Counted from the first letter of the stretch, positions 26,914 through 36,667 are shown. The stretch is DNA of 64,000 nucleotides from Pelagibacterium montanilacus (GCF_003992665.1 NZ_RZMX01000014.1:186001-250000), one strand, 5' to 3'. The notes: generated from the sequence alone by a model not told the origin. Made by a program: numbers and translations.

Positions 26914-27957
26914 CTATTCTGTCTCCATGACCGCCCCGATATCCACGGTCGGTTCGGCAGTCAGCCACTCCGGCACCGGCAGGTTCTTGGCGCGCAGAAA
27001 CTCGGGATTAAACAGCTTGGACTGGTACCGGTTCCCGTAATCGCACAATATCGTGACGATCGTTTTCCCCGGTCCGAGGTCCCGGGCCATGCGCACTGCC
27101 CCCGCGATATTTATCGCCGAGGAGCCACCCAGGCACAAGCCTTCCTCCCCGATGAGATCGAAGATATAGGGAAGCGCCTCCGAGTCGGGGATCTGATAGG
27201 CGTGGTCGACGTCGAGATCCGCCAGATTGGCGGTGATCCGGCCCTGACCAATGCCTTCGGTGATCGAGCCGCCCGAAGACTTGAGCTCTCCATGGGCATA
27301 ATAGTTGTAAAGCGCTGCGCCCTCGGGATCTGCGATCCCGATCTGGATATCCTTGTTGCGCTTCTTTAGCGCCAGCGCCACGCCGCCCAGTGTGCCGCCC
27401 GAACCGACCGCGCAGATAAATCCGTCCACCTTGCCCTCGGTCTGGTCGAAAATTTCGGGGCCCGTAGTTTCGACATGGGCCTGGCGATTGGCGACGTTGT
27501 CGAACTGGTTGGCCCAGATCGCACCGCCGGGCAGCTCGGCCGCCAGCTTTTCGGCCAGGCGCCCGGACACACGCACATAATTGTTGGGGTTCTTGTAGGG
27601 ACGGGCGGGGACCTCGAGAAGCTGCGCGCCGGCAAGCCTGATCGCGTCCTTTTTCTCCTGGCTCTGGGTTTCAGGGATGACGATGACCGTTTTGAAGCCC
27701 AGAGCATTGCCGACGAGGGCAAGCCCGATGCCGGTATTTCCAGCAGTGCCTTCCACGATGGTGCCGCCGGGTGCCAGCTCTCCACGGGCGATCGCATCGC
27801 GGATGATGTAGAGCGCGGCGCGGTCCTTGACCGATTGACCCGGATTGAGGAACTCGGCTTTGCCCCAGATTTCGCAGCCGGTCATCTCGGAGACCTTGTT
27901 GAGTCGGATCAGCGGAGTGTTGCCGATGGCGGATGTAATGTCTTTGTGGCGGGTCAT
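26914..27957 (-). CDS. cysK: Cysteine synthase
   Basis: A 347-residue PLP enzyme forming cysteine from O-acetylserine and sulfide. The PLP lysine is K44 in NPGQSVKDRAALYI. The phosphate and substrate loop is GTAGNTGIGLALVGNALG, and VGSGGTLGGVA binds the cofactor phosphate. It is slightly longer than E. coli CysK and of the alphaproteobacterial type; a cystathionine beta-synthase-like activity is an alternative. The ATG at 27957 is chosen over a TTG 12 bases upstream. It sits near cysD and cysNC, so sulfate activation and cysteine formation are close, although no cysH or cysI is in the window. Confidence 0.93.
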   Translation of the reverse strand: MTRHKDITSAIGNTPLIRLNKVSEMTGCEIWGKAEFLNPGQSVKDRAALYIIRDAIARGELAPGGTIVEGTAGNTGIGLALVGNALGFKTVIVIPETQSQEKKDAIRLAGAQLLEVPARPYKNPNNYVRVSGRLAEKLAAELPGGAIWANQFDNVANRQAHVETTGPEIFDQTEGKVDGFICAVGSGGTLGGVALALKKRNKDIQIGIADPEGAALYNYYAHGELKSSGGSITEGIGQGRITANLADLDVDHAYQIPDSEALPYIFDLIGEEGLCLGGSSAINIAGAVRMARDLGPGKTIVTILCDYGNRYQSKLFNPEFLRAKNLPVPEWLTAEPTVDIGAVMETE

Positions 27958-28112
27958 TTCAGCCTGCAATCAGTCAATGTTGGACTAGATGGTAGTGAGG
28001 CCCCGCACTCGGGACAAGGACGAAGCCGCCCATTGGGCAGCTCATTTCCGGTTCGTGTTGCTGGGCGCAAACCCGTCGCGCGTCGCAGCGGCAATGCGCA
28101 AACGGGTACCTC

Positions 28113-29513
28113 TCAGCGTGCCAGGGCCTCAAGCGCGCGCTCCCGCGTGCCTTTGAGGTCGAGGATGGCCTCGGGATACGTCTCACCAAGGGTGATATCG
28201 GCCGCTTCCAGCGCTGCACGCGGGGCTGCAGACGGATCGTGGACGTGCTTGTCGTCGAGTCTGGCGACCTCGGGCACCCAGCGGCGCACGTAGTCTCCCT
28301 TGGGATCGAAGCGATGGCCCTGTGTGACCGGGTTGAAAATCCGGAAATAGGGGGCCGCATCGGCGCCGCAGCCAGCGACCCACTGCCAGCTTGCCGGGTT
28401 GTTGGCGACATCGGCATCGACCAGCGTGTCCCAGAACCAGGTCTCGCCCTGGCGCCAGTCGATAAGGAGATTCTTGGCGAGCAGTGAAGCGACGAGCATG
28501 CGCACGCGGTTGTGCATCCAGCCGGTTTCCCAGAGCTGCCGCATCCCGGCGTCGACCATGGGGATGCCCGTACGGCCTTGGCTCCAGGCCTCGAAACGTC
28601 CGGGATCCTCGCGCCATGCGACTTTCTCGAACCGCTCCTGCATCGGCGTGCGGGAGATATCCTTGCGATGATAGAGCAGGTGATAGGAGAATTCGCGCCA
28701 GGCGATTTCCGAGAGGAATTTTTCTGCGGGGCTGGCGAGGCTGGGGTTCTGGTCGGCGGCATGGCGGACGGCGTGCCAGATCTGGCGGGGGCTGATCTCG
28801 CCGAAGGCCAGGTACGGGGAGAGGGTGGAGGTGGTGTCGCGGCCTGGGACATCGCGGCCGTCCGGGTAGCCGGCCATGCGCTCCGCGATGAAGGTTTCGA
28901 GCTGTTCTGCAGCGCTTTTTTCACCGATTTCCCAGTGCGATAGGACCTTTTTTGCCCAAGCCGGATGGGCGGGCAGGTCCAGGGTGGGGGCTTCGATCCG
29001 GGGGGAGCCTGTGGCCACGCGGGCCGGGCGGGGGATCTCTTTTTCCCTAAGGGCTTTCCAGAAGGGGGTGAATACGGAGAAAGGCCCGCCCGCCTTGGTG
29101 GTTATGTCCCAGGGTTCCACGAGGAGGCTCGCGTTGAAAGACCGCACAGTCACGCCAAGAGACGTCTGATCGGCCTTGATCTGGGTGTCGATCGACCGGC
29201 CCGCATGGTCATATCGGCGGTTCCAGAACACAAAGTCGACACTATTGGTCCGGACGTAATCGGCAAGTGTGTCCTTAGCCGGTCCGTGAGCCAGGTCGAG
29301 GGTGACGCCGCGGCGCGCGAGGGACACGGCGAGCGCGCGCAGGCTCTCGGTCAGCCAGGCCTTCGATGCGGCGCCCCGCTCGCGACCGTCGCCACCGGTC
29401 TCCACTATATAGAGCGCGCGGGTAGCCTCGCCATGCTCGAGGGCGGCGTTGAGGGCGGGGTTGTCCTCGATTCGAAGGTCGTTCCGGAACCAGACGAGGG
29501 CTGTTTTGGCCAT
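28113..29513 (-). CDS. phrB: Deoxyribodipyrimidine photo-lyase
   Basis: A 466-residue class I photolyase that repairs UV pyrimidine dimers with light. The N-terminal antenna domain begins [18 protein letters not shown]. The FAD domain contains [44 protein letters not shown] and [20 protein letters not shown]; the conserved [13 protein letters not shown] segment follows, including a tryptophan of the electron-transfer chain. The gene stands alone, divergent from cysD across about 200 bases. Confidence 0.96.
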   Translation of the reverse strand: MAKTALVWFRNDLRIEDNPALNAALEHGEATRALYIVETGGDGRERGAASKAWLTESLRALAVSLARRGVTLDLAHGPAKDTLADYVRTNSVDFVFWNRRYDHAGRSIDTQIKADQTSLGVTVRSFNASLLVEPWDITTKAGGPFSVFTPFWKALREKEIPRPARVATGSPRIEAPTLDLPAHPAWAKKVLSHWEIGEKSAAEQLETFIAERMAGYPDGRDVPGRDTTSTLSPYLAFGEISPRQIWHAVRHAADQNPSLASPAEKFLSEIAWREFSYHLLYHRKDISRTPMQERFEKVAWREDPGRFEAWSQGRTGIPMVDAGMRQLWETGWMHNRVRMLVASLLAKNLLIDWRQGETWFWDTLVDADVANNPASWQWVAGCGADAAPYFRIFNPVTQGHRFDPKGDYVRRWVPEVARLDDKHVHDPSAAPRAALEAADITLGETYPEAILDLKGTRERALEALAR

Positions 29514-29714
29514 GAAACAGTTTTCTCCATATCGGCTGTCGCCGCGCCTGGGCTCGCCCGGCAGTCGCGCGGTTTAGGTGCGTATTTTGACATTCCCTGC
29601 TTTTACGAAACCCGGGCCGCAGAGATCACCGGCACGGCATTTTCGCGCCTTGCAACGGCCCTATGCCGGGCGTATCCCAACGGTCGTGTCCAACCGGGTC
29701 CGGGGCGGAATGCC

Positions 29715-30629
29715 ATGACTTCCAAGCGCCAGGCGCTCACTCATCTCGAGCGCCTCGAGAGCCAGAGTATCGAGATTTTCCGAGAAGTGGCGGCGAGTTT
29801 CGAGCGGCCGGTGATGATGTATTCGATCGGCAAGGATTCGAGCGTCCTTCTGCATCTGGCCCGCAAGGCGTTCTTTCCCTCCAAGATCCCGTTCCCCTTG
29901 CTCCATATCGACACCACCTGGAAATTTCGCGAGATGATCGCGTTCCGCGACCGCATGGCGGAGGAATACGGGTTCGAGCTGCGCGTCCATACCAATCAGG
30001 AGGGCGTTGCCAACAACATCAACCCCTTCGACCATGGCTCCTCGCGCTATACCGACATCATGAAGACCGCGGCGCTGCGGCAAGCGCTGTCGGCGGGCCA
30101 GTACGACGCGGCGATCGGCGGCGCGCGGCGGGACGAGGAGAAGAGCCGCGCCAAGGAGCGCATCTTCTCCCATCGCAATGCCGCTCATGCCTGGGACCCC
30201 AAGAACCAGCGCCCCGAGCTCTGGCGCGTGTTCAACACACGGATCAACCCGGGCGAAAGCATGCGGGTGTTTCCGCTCTCGAACTGGACCGAGCTCGATA
30301 TCTGGACCTATATCCACGCCGAGCAGATTCCGATCGTGCCGCTCTACTTCGCCGCCAAACGGCCCGTGGTCGAGCGCTCGGGCACGCTGATCATGATCGA
30401 CGACGACCGCTATCGCCTCGAGGACGGGGAGCGCCCGCGCGAGGAGATGGTGCGGTTCCGGACGCTGGGCTGCTATCCGCTGACCGGCGCCATCCGCTCC
30501 AATGCCGCCTCGCTCGCCGAGATCATCATGGAAATGCAGGCCTCGACCACCTCCGAGCGCGAGGGCAGGCTGATCGATTCCGATCAGGCCGGGTCGATGG
30601 AAAAAAAGAAGCAGGAAGGGTATTTCTGA
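29715..30629 (+). CDS. cysD: Sulfate adenylyltransferase subunit 2
   Basis: A 304-residue PP-loop ATPase that makes adenosine-5'-phosphosulfate from ATP and sulfate with CysN. The PP-loop is [14 protein letters not shown] (S37 to S42). [30 protein letters not shown] and [13 protein letters not shown] are typical CysD segments. The frame stays open far upstream into the photolyase promoter, but the ATG at 29715 gives the family length and N-terminus. The stop is 2 bases from the cysNC start. Confidence 0.96.
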   Translation: MTSKRQALTHLERLESQSIEIFREVAASFERPVMMYSIGKDSSVLLHLARKAFFPSKIPFPLLHIDTTWKFREMIAFRDRMAEEYGFELRVHTNQEGVANNINPFDHGSSRYTDIMKTAALRQALSAGQYDAAIGGARRDEEKSRAKERIFSHRNAAHAWDPKNQRPELWRVFNTRINPGESMRVFPLSNWTELDIWTYIHAEQIPIVPLYFAAKRPVVERSGTLIMIDDDRYRLEDGERPREEMVRFRTLGCYPLTGAIRSNAASLAEIIMEMQASTTSEREGRLIDSDQAGSMEKKKQEGYF

Positions 30630-30631
30630 CC

Positions 30632-32524
30632 ATGACCGCGCAGATCGCCCCCGCCGCCGAGACCGACATTGCCCAATGGCTCGAGGAGCAGACCGACAAG
30701 TCGTTGCTGCGTTTTTTGACCTGCGGCAGCGTGGATGACGGGAAATCGACCCTTATCGGGCGGCTTCTCTATGACAGCCAGCTTATCCTCGACGATCAGC
30801 TCGCCAGCCTCCAGAGCGACAGCCGCAATCGCAATGTGGGCGAGGAAGGAATCGACTTCTCGCTTCTGGTGGATGGTCTGGTGGCCGAGCGCGAGCAGGG
30901 CATCACCATCGATGTGGCCTACAGGTTCTTTTCGACCGACAAGCGCAAGTTCATCGTGGCGGATACCCCGGGCCATGAGCAATATACGCGAAACATGGCG
31001 ACGGGCGCATCCAATGCCGACGTGGCCCTGCTGTTGATCGACGCGCGCAAGGGGATCCTCACCCAGACCCGGCGCCACAGCTTCATTCTTTCGCTGCTTG
31101 GCGTGAAGCACGTCGTCCTCGTGGTCAACAAGATCGACCTGGTGGATTACGATCGGGAGACTTTTGCGGCGATCGACCAGGGCTTTCGCGCCTTTTCCGC
31201 CGATCTGGGCTTTGAGAGCATCGTTTCGATCCCGGTTTCGGCCCTGCGCGGCGACAACATCGTGACGCGCAGCGAGCGCACGCCCTGGTTCGAGGGCCAG
31301 CCGCTTCTTGGATATCTCGAGACGCTCGAGGTCGGACAGCAGGCGCAGGATCGGCCGTTCCGATTCCCCGTGCAGTGGGTGAACCGCCCCAACCTCGACT
31401 TCCGCGGCTTTTCGGGCACCGTGGCGTCGGGCACGGTCAAGTTGGGCGACGATGTGCTGGTGGCCTCATCGCGCAAGCCGGCGCGGGTCGATCGCATCGT
31501 CACTATGGATGGGGACAGGGCCGAAGCGCTCGCCGGGGAGGCCGTGACGCTGGTGCTCGACCGGGAGGTCGATATTTCGCGCGGGGACGTGCTGGCCCAG
31601 CCCGGCCGCGTGCCGGATTATTCCAACCAGTTCCAGGCCCAATTGGTCTGGATGGCCGACGAACCAGCTTATCCGGGGCGGTCCTATCTCCTGAAGCTGG
31701 GCAGCCAGTTGGTGCCCGCGACGCTGACCGATCTCAAGCACCGCACCAACGTCAACACGCTCGAGCGCAGCGCCGCCAAGAACCTTGCCCTCAACGAGGT
31801 GGGGACCGTGACGCTGGCGACCGACAAGCCCATCGCCTTTGACGCCTATGGCGAGAACGAGACCATGGGCGGGTTCATCCTGATCGACAGGATCAACAAC
31901 CTCACGCTCGGGGCCGGCACGATCAGCTTCGGGCTGCGCAGGGCCCAGAACCTGAGCTACCAGCAGTTCGACGTGAACCGTGAGGTCCGCGCGCGGCTCA
32001 AGGGGCAGACGCCACAGATCGTCTGGTTTACCGGGCTCTCCGGATCGGGCAAGTCCACGGTCGCCAACCTCGTGGAGAAGCGCCTGACCGCGGAAGGGCG
32101 CCACGCCTATATTCTGGACGGCGACAATGTTCGGCACGGCTTGAACAAGGATCTCGGCTTTACCGACGCTGCGCGTGTAGAGAACATCCGGCGTGTGGCC
32201 GAGGTGGCACGGCTGATGGCCGATGCGGGGCTGATCGTGCTGGTGTCCTTCATTTCCCCGTTCATGAACGAGCGGCGCATTGCCCGCGAGATTGCCGGGG
32301 ATATCGACTTCATCGAAGCCTATGTGAACACGCCGCTCGATGTGTGCGAAGCCCGCGACCCCAAGGGCTTTTATGCAAGAGCGCGCGCGGGAGACATCAA
32401 GAACTTCACGGGCATATCCAGCCCGTTCGAAGCTCCGGAACAGGCCGACATCATCCTCGAAGGCGCGACCGAAAGCCCCGAGGCGATGGCCGAGGTGCTT
32501 TATCGGAAGATGGTCGAGCGGTAG
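30632..32524 (+). CDS. cysNC: Bifunctional sulfate adenylyltransferase subunit 1 / adenylylsulfate kinase
   Basis: A 630-residue fusion. The N-terminal EF-Tu-like GTPase (CysN) has G1 GSVDDGKST (32-40), DTPGHEQYTRNM and NKIDLVD; it drives APS synthesis with CysD. From about residue 450 the APS kinase (CysC) follows, with P-loop GLSGSGKST near 468-476, LDGDNVRHGLNKDLGF and FISPFMNERRIAREI; it phosphorylates APS to PAPS. Such fusions (NodQ-like) are common in rhizobia and relatives. A PAPS-making route fits assimilation or sulfation; no PAPS reductase gene is in view. Confidence 0.97.
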   Translation: MTAQIAPAAETDIAQWLEEQTDKSLLRFLTCGSVDDGKSTLIGRLLYDSQLILDDQLASLQSDSRNRNVGEEGIDFSLLVDGLVAEREQGITIDVAYRFFSTDKRKFIVADTPGHEQYTRNMATGASNADVALLLIDARKGILTQTRRHSFILSLLGVKHVVLVVNKIDLVDYDRETFAAIDQGFRAFSADLGFESIVSIPVSALRGDNIVTRSERTPWFEGQPLLGYLETLEVGQQAQDRPFRFPVQWVNRPNLDFRGFSGTVASGTVKLGDDVLVASSRKPARVDRIVTMDGDRAEALAGEAVTLVLDREVDISRGDVLAQPGRVPDYSNQFQAQLVWMADEPAYPGRSYLLKLGSQLVPATLTDLKHRTNVNTLERSAAKNLALNEVGTVTLATDKPIAFDAYGENETMGGFILIDRINNLTLGAGTISFGLRRAQNLSYQQFDVNREVRARLKGQTPQIVWFTGLSGSGKSTVANLVEKRLTAEGRHAYILDGDNVRHGLNKDLGFTDAARVENIRRVAEVARLMADAGLIVLVSFISPFMNERRIAREIAGDIDFIEAYVNTPLDVCEARDPKGFYARARAGDIKNFTGISSPFEAPEQADIILEGATESPEAMAEVLYRKMVER

Positions 32525-32566
32525 GGCAGTTCCGGGCTCGCAACAGAGTGGTCAGGAGGCGGAAGG

Positions 32567-33001
32567 CTATTCGAGCAGTTCCGCCAGGTCCTCGATGGCG
32601 GCGCTCCACGCCTCGATCGAAAAGATCCGCGATTGCGGGTCCTCGTGCGTCGCCGATCGTTCGTTGAGCACGATCTCGGTGCGGTCCGGCGAAAGCGCGT
32701 TGAAGGTGACCATGAGGATGGAGCTGTCGAGGTCCGAGCCGTCCCCGGCGTAACGCCAGCGCTCCACGAGCTTCTTGTCCTGCTCGAATTCGAGGACCGT
32801 GCCGGTGACAGTATGCACGATGGCGGGGTCTTCCTCGTCATGGCTCTCGAACCGGAACTCGCCGCCTTCGAACGCCTCGAAGCTGACGATGTCGGCCTGC
32901 CATTGCTCAAGGAGTGCCGGGTCGGTCCACGCGGCGAAGACTTCTTCGGCGGGGGCATCGATCGTGCGCTTGATCGTGATGGTGATCTCGTCTTCTGACA
33001 T
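32567..33001 (-). CDS. SRPBCC/AHSA1-domain protein
   Basis: A 144-residue protein of the activator of Hsp90 ATPase homologue 1 (AHSA1)/START-like fold: TIKRTIDAPAEEVFAAWTDPALLEQW at the start, GGEFRFES, GTVLEFEQDKKLVERW in the middle and a C-terminal long helix. The domain makes a hydrophobic pocket; bacterial members have varied or unknown ligands. The gene begins 9 bases after the MFS gene on the same strand, so the two are likely co-transcribed. No catalytic residues can be assigned. Confidence 0.85.
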   Translation of the reverse strand: MSEDEITITIKRTIDAPAEEVFAAWTDPALLEQWQADIVSFEAFEGGEFRFESHDEEDPAIVHTVTGTVLEFEQDKKLVERWRYAGDGSDLDSSILMVTFNALSPDRTEIVLNERSATHEDPQSRIFSIEAWSAAIEDLAELLE

Positions 33002-33010
33002 GGGAGATGC

Positions 33011-34207
33011 CTATCTGATTTTGCGTGGCAGGAGAATGGTGAGAAAGCCCAGCAAGGGCAGAAACGCGATCAGCCTGAAGACAAATTCCATGCCGTGCCA
33101 GTCCGCAACGAGACCAAGAAGGGCCGCGCCGAGTGCGCCCATGCCGAACGCCACTCCGAACATCATGCCCGACACCAGCCCCACCTTGCCCGGCAGCAAT
33201 TCCTGGGCGTAGACGACCAGCGCCGAGAATGCCGAGGCCATCACAAGCCCGATGATTATGGTCAGCGCGATGGTGGCGGGCAGGGGCACGTAGGGCATTG
33301 CCAGTGCGAAGGGCAAGGGCCCGACCATCGACACCCAGATCACCGCGCGGCGGCCGAACCGGTCGGTGGCCGGGCCGCCAAAGAAGGTGCCGACGGCGAC
33401 CGCCCCCAGAAACAGGAACAGATTGATCTGCGCGGTGCCCGCGTCCAGCGCGAACCGTTCCATGAGAAAGAAGCCGTAATAGCTCATCATCGCCGCCACG
33501 TAGACGTTCTTGGCGGTGACCAGCAGACCGATGGCGATGAGCGCCACAACGAGGTCCCGTCGTCCGATCGAGGGATCGCGGGCGGCGACGGGCGCGCGCG
33601 GGCGCCGATTCTGGCCCGAATACCAGCGGCCGACCGTGGCGAGAAGGATAATGGCGGTCAATGCCACCAGCGCGAACCATGAAATGGTGCCCTGTCCGCG
33701 CGGCAGTATGATGAAGGCGGCCATGAGCGGGCCGATGGCCGTGCCCAGGCTTCCGCCCACCTGGAAGAAGGCCTGCGCGAAGCCCAGCCGGCCGCCGGAC
33801 GCCATGCGCGAAACGCGCGAGGCTTCAGGATGGAAAATGGCGGAGCCGATGCCGATCAATGCGGCGGCGAGGAGCAACTGGGCGAAGCCGTCGGCGCGGG
33901 CGAGCACGAGCAGGCCGGCCAGTGTCGAGCACATGGCGATGGGCAGGGAATAGGGCTGGGGGCGCTTGTCGGTGTAGAGCCCGACGAGCGGCTGGAGCAG
34001 AGAGGCCGTGAACTGGTTGACCAGGGTGATCATCCCGATCTGCGCGAAATCGAGCGCATAGGCATCGCGCAGCAGGGGATAAATCGCAGGCAGGAGGGCC
34101 TGCATCAGGTCGTTGAGAAAATGGGACGAACTGACCGCGCACAGAATCCAGAATGACGTCTTCGGCGCTGAGGGCAGCGCCGCCCCGGTTGCGGATGTCG
34201 TGCTCAT
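33011..34207 (-). CDS. MFS exporter, fosmidomycin-resistance (Fsr)-like
   Basis: A 398-residue protein with twelve predicted membrane segments. The signature GIGSAIFHPEASRVSRM and the early SSHFLNDLMQALLPAIYPLL match the Fsr group of the major facilitator superfamily, which exports fosmidomycin and possibly other small compounds. A loop with TDRFGRRAVIW is the standard MFS motif between segments 8 and 9. The physiological substrate is unknown. The upstream region (34208-34418) holds a repeat element rather than an obvious promoter. Confidence 0.9.
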   Translation of the reverse strand: MSTTSATGAALPSAPKTSFWILCAVSSSHFLNDLMQALLPAIYPLLRDAYALDFAQIGMITLVNQFTASLLQPLVGLYTDKRPQPYSLPIAMCSTLAGLLVLARADGFAQLLLAAALIGIGSAIFHPEASRVSRMASGGRLGFAQAFFQVGGSLGTAIGPLMAAFIILPRGQGTISWFALVALTAIILLATVGRWYSGQNRRPRAPVAARDPSIGRRDLVVALIAIGLLVTAKNVYVAAMMSYYGFFLMERFALDAGTAQINLFLFLGAVAVGTFFGGPATDRFGRRAVIWVSMVGPLPFALAMPYVPLPATIALTIIIGLVMASAFSALVVYAQELLPGKVGLVSGMMFGVAFGMGALGAALLGLVADWHGMEFVFRLIAFLPLLGFLTILLPRKIR

Positions 34208-34322
34208 GGAGGTTCGGTCTCATATAGGCGGCATGACCGTCACAGTATCGGTGCTGCCCGAGAGCGGCAAGACCGTGAAAGCAGCCGCGCCCGTGGGTGC
34301 GGATGCGAAGTGGAGCCCGATT

Positions 34323-34421
34323 GGAGCTCCTGTACTGATTGAATCAGACAGGAGCTCCACGTCTTTGATTTGTCGCGTTTCGAACCGGAAAAGTGTTTCC
34401 ACTTTTCCTGGCTGCGCTCTA
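34323..34421. repeat. Rhizobiales-type intergenic palindromic repeat, copy 1
   Basis: A composite element: a perfect 11-bp stem GGAGCTCCTGT/ACAGGAGCTCC (34323-34358) enclosing CTGATT/AATCAG, then a linker with TTGATTTGTCGCGTTT, then a perfect GGAAAAGTG/CACTTTTCC hairpin over TTTC (34387-34408) and GCGCTCTA. The layout matches palindromic elements common in Rhizobiales intergenic DNA. Related copies are at 40640 and 62783. It lies between terC and the MFS gene, both read on the minus strand. Confidence 0.7.
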
Positions 34422-35465
34422 ACGGGGCGTGTTGTCCTCGGAGAACGGCTCGTGCGGGTTCTCTGCGTCTACCTGTGCATCAAGCGGCGGGTCGTTGCGC
34501 GTCTTCCAGAGCGAGTAGCCCACGCCGCTGGCGAGGATCGAGATGGTGACGATCAGCGAGAACAGCGTGTCGATGTGGATGTGGAGCGGCACGAGGAAGA
34601 TCTTGATGCCGATCAGCACGAGCACCACCGCCAGCGCCGTCTGGAGATAGCGGAACCGGGCCATGGCCGCCGAGAGGGCAAAGAACAGGGCGCGCAGGCC
34701 GAGCACGGCGAACACATTCGAGGTGTAGACGATGAACGGGTCCTGGGTGATCGCGAAGATGGCGGGCACGCTGTCGACCGCAAACACCACGTCCACGATC
34801 TCGACCATGATCAACGCGACGGCGAGCGGGGTGAGGAACAACACCATCTTGCCGGTCGTGGGGTGGGGCTGCTCGACCAGGAATTTGTTGCCGTGGAACT
34901 GCGGCGTGATCCGGAAGCGCTTGCGCAGGAATTTCAGGATCTTGTTGTGCTCGATATCGAGGTCGTCGCCCTCCTCGACTTTCTTGAACATCTTGACGCC
35001 AGTGAAGACGAGGAAGGCGCCAAAGAGAAACAGAATCGGCTCGAACCGGGTGACGAGCGCCACGCCGGCGCCGATCAGGATGGCCCGGAACAGCAGAACG
35101 CCCACGATGCCCCAGAACAGCACGCGGTGTTGATAGATCCGGGGGATGCCAAAGTAAGCGAATATGGTCGCGATGACGAAGATATTGTCCATCGCGAGGC
35201 TCTGCTCGATGATGTAGCCGGTGAAGAATTCAAGGCCGGACTCGGCCCCGCGCTGCACCCACACCCAGATGCCGAACGCCACCGCAATGGCGACGTACAG
35301 CCCGTAGAGCATGAAGCTTTCCTTGGCACTGATCTCTTTTTCCTCCTTGTGAAGGACGCCGAGATCGAAGGCCAGGACGGTGACCACGATGGTGATGAAT
35401 GCCAGCCAGAACCAGGTTGGCGTGCCGAGAAACTCGGAAAATATGAATGCGTTGAGGACTTCCAT
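34419..35465 (-). CDS. TerC-family integral membrane protein
   Basis: A 348-residue membrane protein with about nine hydrophobic segments. Family marks are WFWLAFITIVVTVLAFDLGV, LAMDNIFVIATIF, the acidic VDVVFAVDSVPAI segment and SNVFAVLGLRALFFAL. TerC/Alx proteins are linked to tellurite resistance and to manganese export; the paired Asp residues within membrane segments fit a metal path. The cytosolic C-terminal tail is acidic. I looked for a yybP-ykoY manganese riboswitch upstream and saw none. Confidence 0.92.
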   Translation of the reverse strand: MEVLNAFIFSEFLGTPTWFWLAFITIVVTVLAFDLGVLHKEEKEISAKESFMLYGLYVAIAVAFGIWVWVQRGAESGLEFFTGYIIEQSLAMDNIFVIATIFAYFGIPRIYQHRVLFWGIVGVLLFRAILIGAGVALVTRFEPILFLFGAFLVFTGVKMFKKVEEGDDLDIEHNKILKFLRKRFRITPQFHGNKFLVEQPHPTTGKMVLFLTPLAVALIMVEIVDVVFAVDSVPAIFAITQDPFIVYTSNVFAVLGLRALFFALSAAMARFRYLQTALAVVLVLIGIKIFLVPLHIHIDTLFSLIVTISILASGVGYSLWKTRNDPPLDAQVDAENPHEPFSEDNTPR

Positions 35466-35826
35466 GTCCGGACCTTCTCCATGAGATGCTGGAGCAGTTC
35501 CGACATCACGATCGGCTCAAGGGCCGACCGCCAGAGGGGCCCGGCGCTGCACTGCGACCTATAGTCCTGATGGGTCCTGTTGGAAAGGGGTGTCGCGAGC
35601 GTGGGCCGCAAGGATTTCGCTCGCCGGATAGCGCGTCGCACCCGGAGCCCATCTTTACTTTAGCAATTAACCAAGTTCCGAAGCGGCGCTTGCGTTAATA
35701 GTTTGTTCACCATTAACTCATTTCCAGGAGTTTTCCACAGAAAACTTCTAAGCCTTTGTTATTCTGACGCTTTCGAGCGTGGGAGCAGGCTTCGTTTGGC
35801 CAAAATTCCAACTTTGGGAGAGTAAA
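35466..35826. other. Intergenic region between terC and a secreted-protein gene
   Basis: This 361-base stretch has no convincing gene. The part near terC is G/C-rich; from about 35645 it becomes A/T-rich, as expected for a promoter for the rightward gene. A hairpin AGTTTTC-CACA-GAAAACT lies at 35729-35746. GGGAG before 35827 is the ribosome-binding site of the next gene. Confidence 0.6.
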
Positions 35827-36294
35827 ATGAAAACAATCATCGCAGCAGTCATCGCCCTAGGCATGACGGGTCCCGCCGTGTCCTGGGAGCTCACAGGGAG
35901 CGGGTACAACTCGATCGGGATCGATCCGGTCACGCTCGAGTGCATCGTGGATGGAAAGGTCACGTCCCGCTACACGGACCGGAACGGGAATACCTTCATC
36001 TCCTGCACCGGCGGGCCCTCGACCGGCCGGATGATCGAGTCCTCGCTGGGGCGCAGCAGCGGCTCGAGCACGCCGATCGTGGTCGTGGAAGACGACAAGG
36101 ATTGGAAAGGCAAGGGGCCGAAATGGGGCAAGAAGAAGCACCATGGCCACCATTTCGGTCCCGGCAAGGGGAAAGGCAAAGGCAAGGGAAAAGGGCCACA
36201 TGGTGGGCCGCCGTCCCACACCCCGCCGGCCCAGACGCCCCCAGGCAATGGCGGCGCTTGTCCTCCGCAATCGAATGCTCCGCATTGCCGCTAA
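35827..36294 (+). CDS. Secreted protein with Lys/Gly/His-rich low-complexity tail
   Basis: A 155-residue protein with a signal peptide (MKTIIAAVIALGMTGPAVS) and a short cysteine-containing N-terminal domain (LECIVDGKVTSRYTDRNG, SCTGGPS). It then has a very basic tail with KGKGPKWGKKKHHGHHFGPG, a five-fold Gly-Lys run and a Pro-rich end. GGGAG precedes the ATG at 35827. The tail could bind nucleic acid, polyanionic polymer or, through its histidines, metal. I do not recognise the family. The repeat is encoded by AAG/AAA-GGC/GGG codons and may vary in length between strains. Confidence 0.78.
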   Translation: MKTIIAAVIALGMTGPAVSWELTGSGYNSIGIDPVTLECIVDGKVTSRYTDRNGNTFISCTGGPSTGRMIESSLGRSSGSSTPIVVVEDDKDWKGKGPKWGKKKHHGHHFGPGKGKGKGKGKGPHGGPPSHTPPAQTPPGNGGACPPQSNAPHCR

Positions 36295-36310
36295 ATGGCC
36301 ATTTGAGTCG

Positions 36311-36334
36311 GCCGGTCGGGCTTTGGTGACCGGC
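36311..36334. repeat. Inverted repeat downstream of the Lys-rich gene
   Basis: GCCGGTC and GACCGGC form a 7-bp stem over a 10-base loop, 17 bases after the stop codon, without T run. Confidence 0.4.
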
Positions 36335-36384
36335 GTCTGAATATCGAACACTTATAGACAGAGCCATGGACTATCCTGAACTCG

Positions 36385-36420
36385 AGCCGTGCACCCTCTA
36401 CAGTGGCGTGCACGGCTTTT
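36385..36420 (+). terminator. Rho-independent terminator
   Basis: AGCCGTGCAC (36385-36394) and GTGCACGGCT (36408-36417) form a perfect 10-bp stem followed by T residues. It ends the transcript of the Lys-rich secreted protein about 90 bases after its stop. Confidence 0.85.
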
Positions 36421-36513
36421 CCGTTGTGTGTTCGAAAGAGCGCTTTTCGCGGATCTCGGCGCCATGACGGACGCACGAATAATAACGACAGGGTGCGGGA
36501 TGTCCTGGGCGAG

Positions 36514-36589
36514 TGGTGGGCTCGTCGGGATTCGAACCCGAGACCATTCGATTAAAAGTCGAGTGCTCTACCAGCTGAGCTACGAGCCC
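36514..36589 (-). tRNA. tRNA-Lys (anticodon TTT)
   Basis: A 76-base cloverleaf on the minus strand. Acceptor GGGCTCG pairs with CGAGCCC, discriminator A, CCA encoded. The anticodon loop is CTTTTAA (TTT). The outermost anticodon-stem pair is a C-A mismatch; the rest pairs well. Confidence 0.96.
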
Positions 36590-36667
36590 CACGCCGGCCG
36601 CCGATGACGACCGTCTCGGAATGGCGCGGAACATAGATGCTCGTTCCGTAGTGTCAACCCAATTCAC

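Noticed and set aside
28965-29714. Upstream extension of cysD into the photolyase region
   Set aside because: The extension is antisense to the photolyase and lacks CysD likeness; the ATG at 29715 gives the family length.
34220-34402. Short minus-strand frame between terC and the MFS gene
   Set aside because: Most of it is the palindromic repeat element; no ribosome-binding site.
35466-35700. yybP-ykoY manganese riboswitch in the terC leader
   Set aside because: The conserved core of the motif could not be found on the minus strand.
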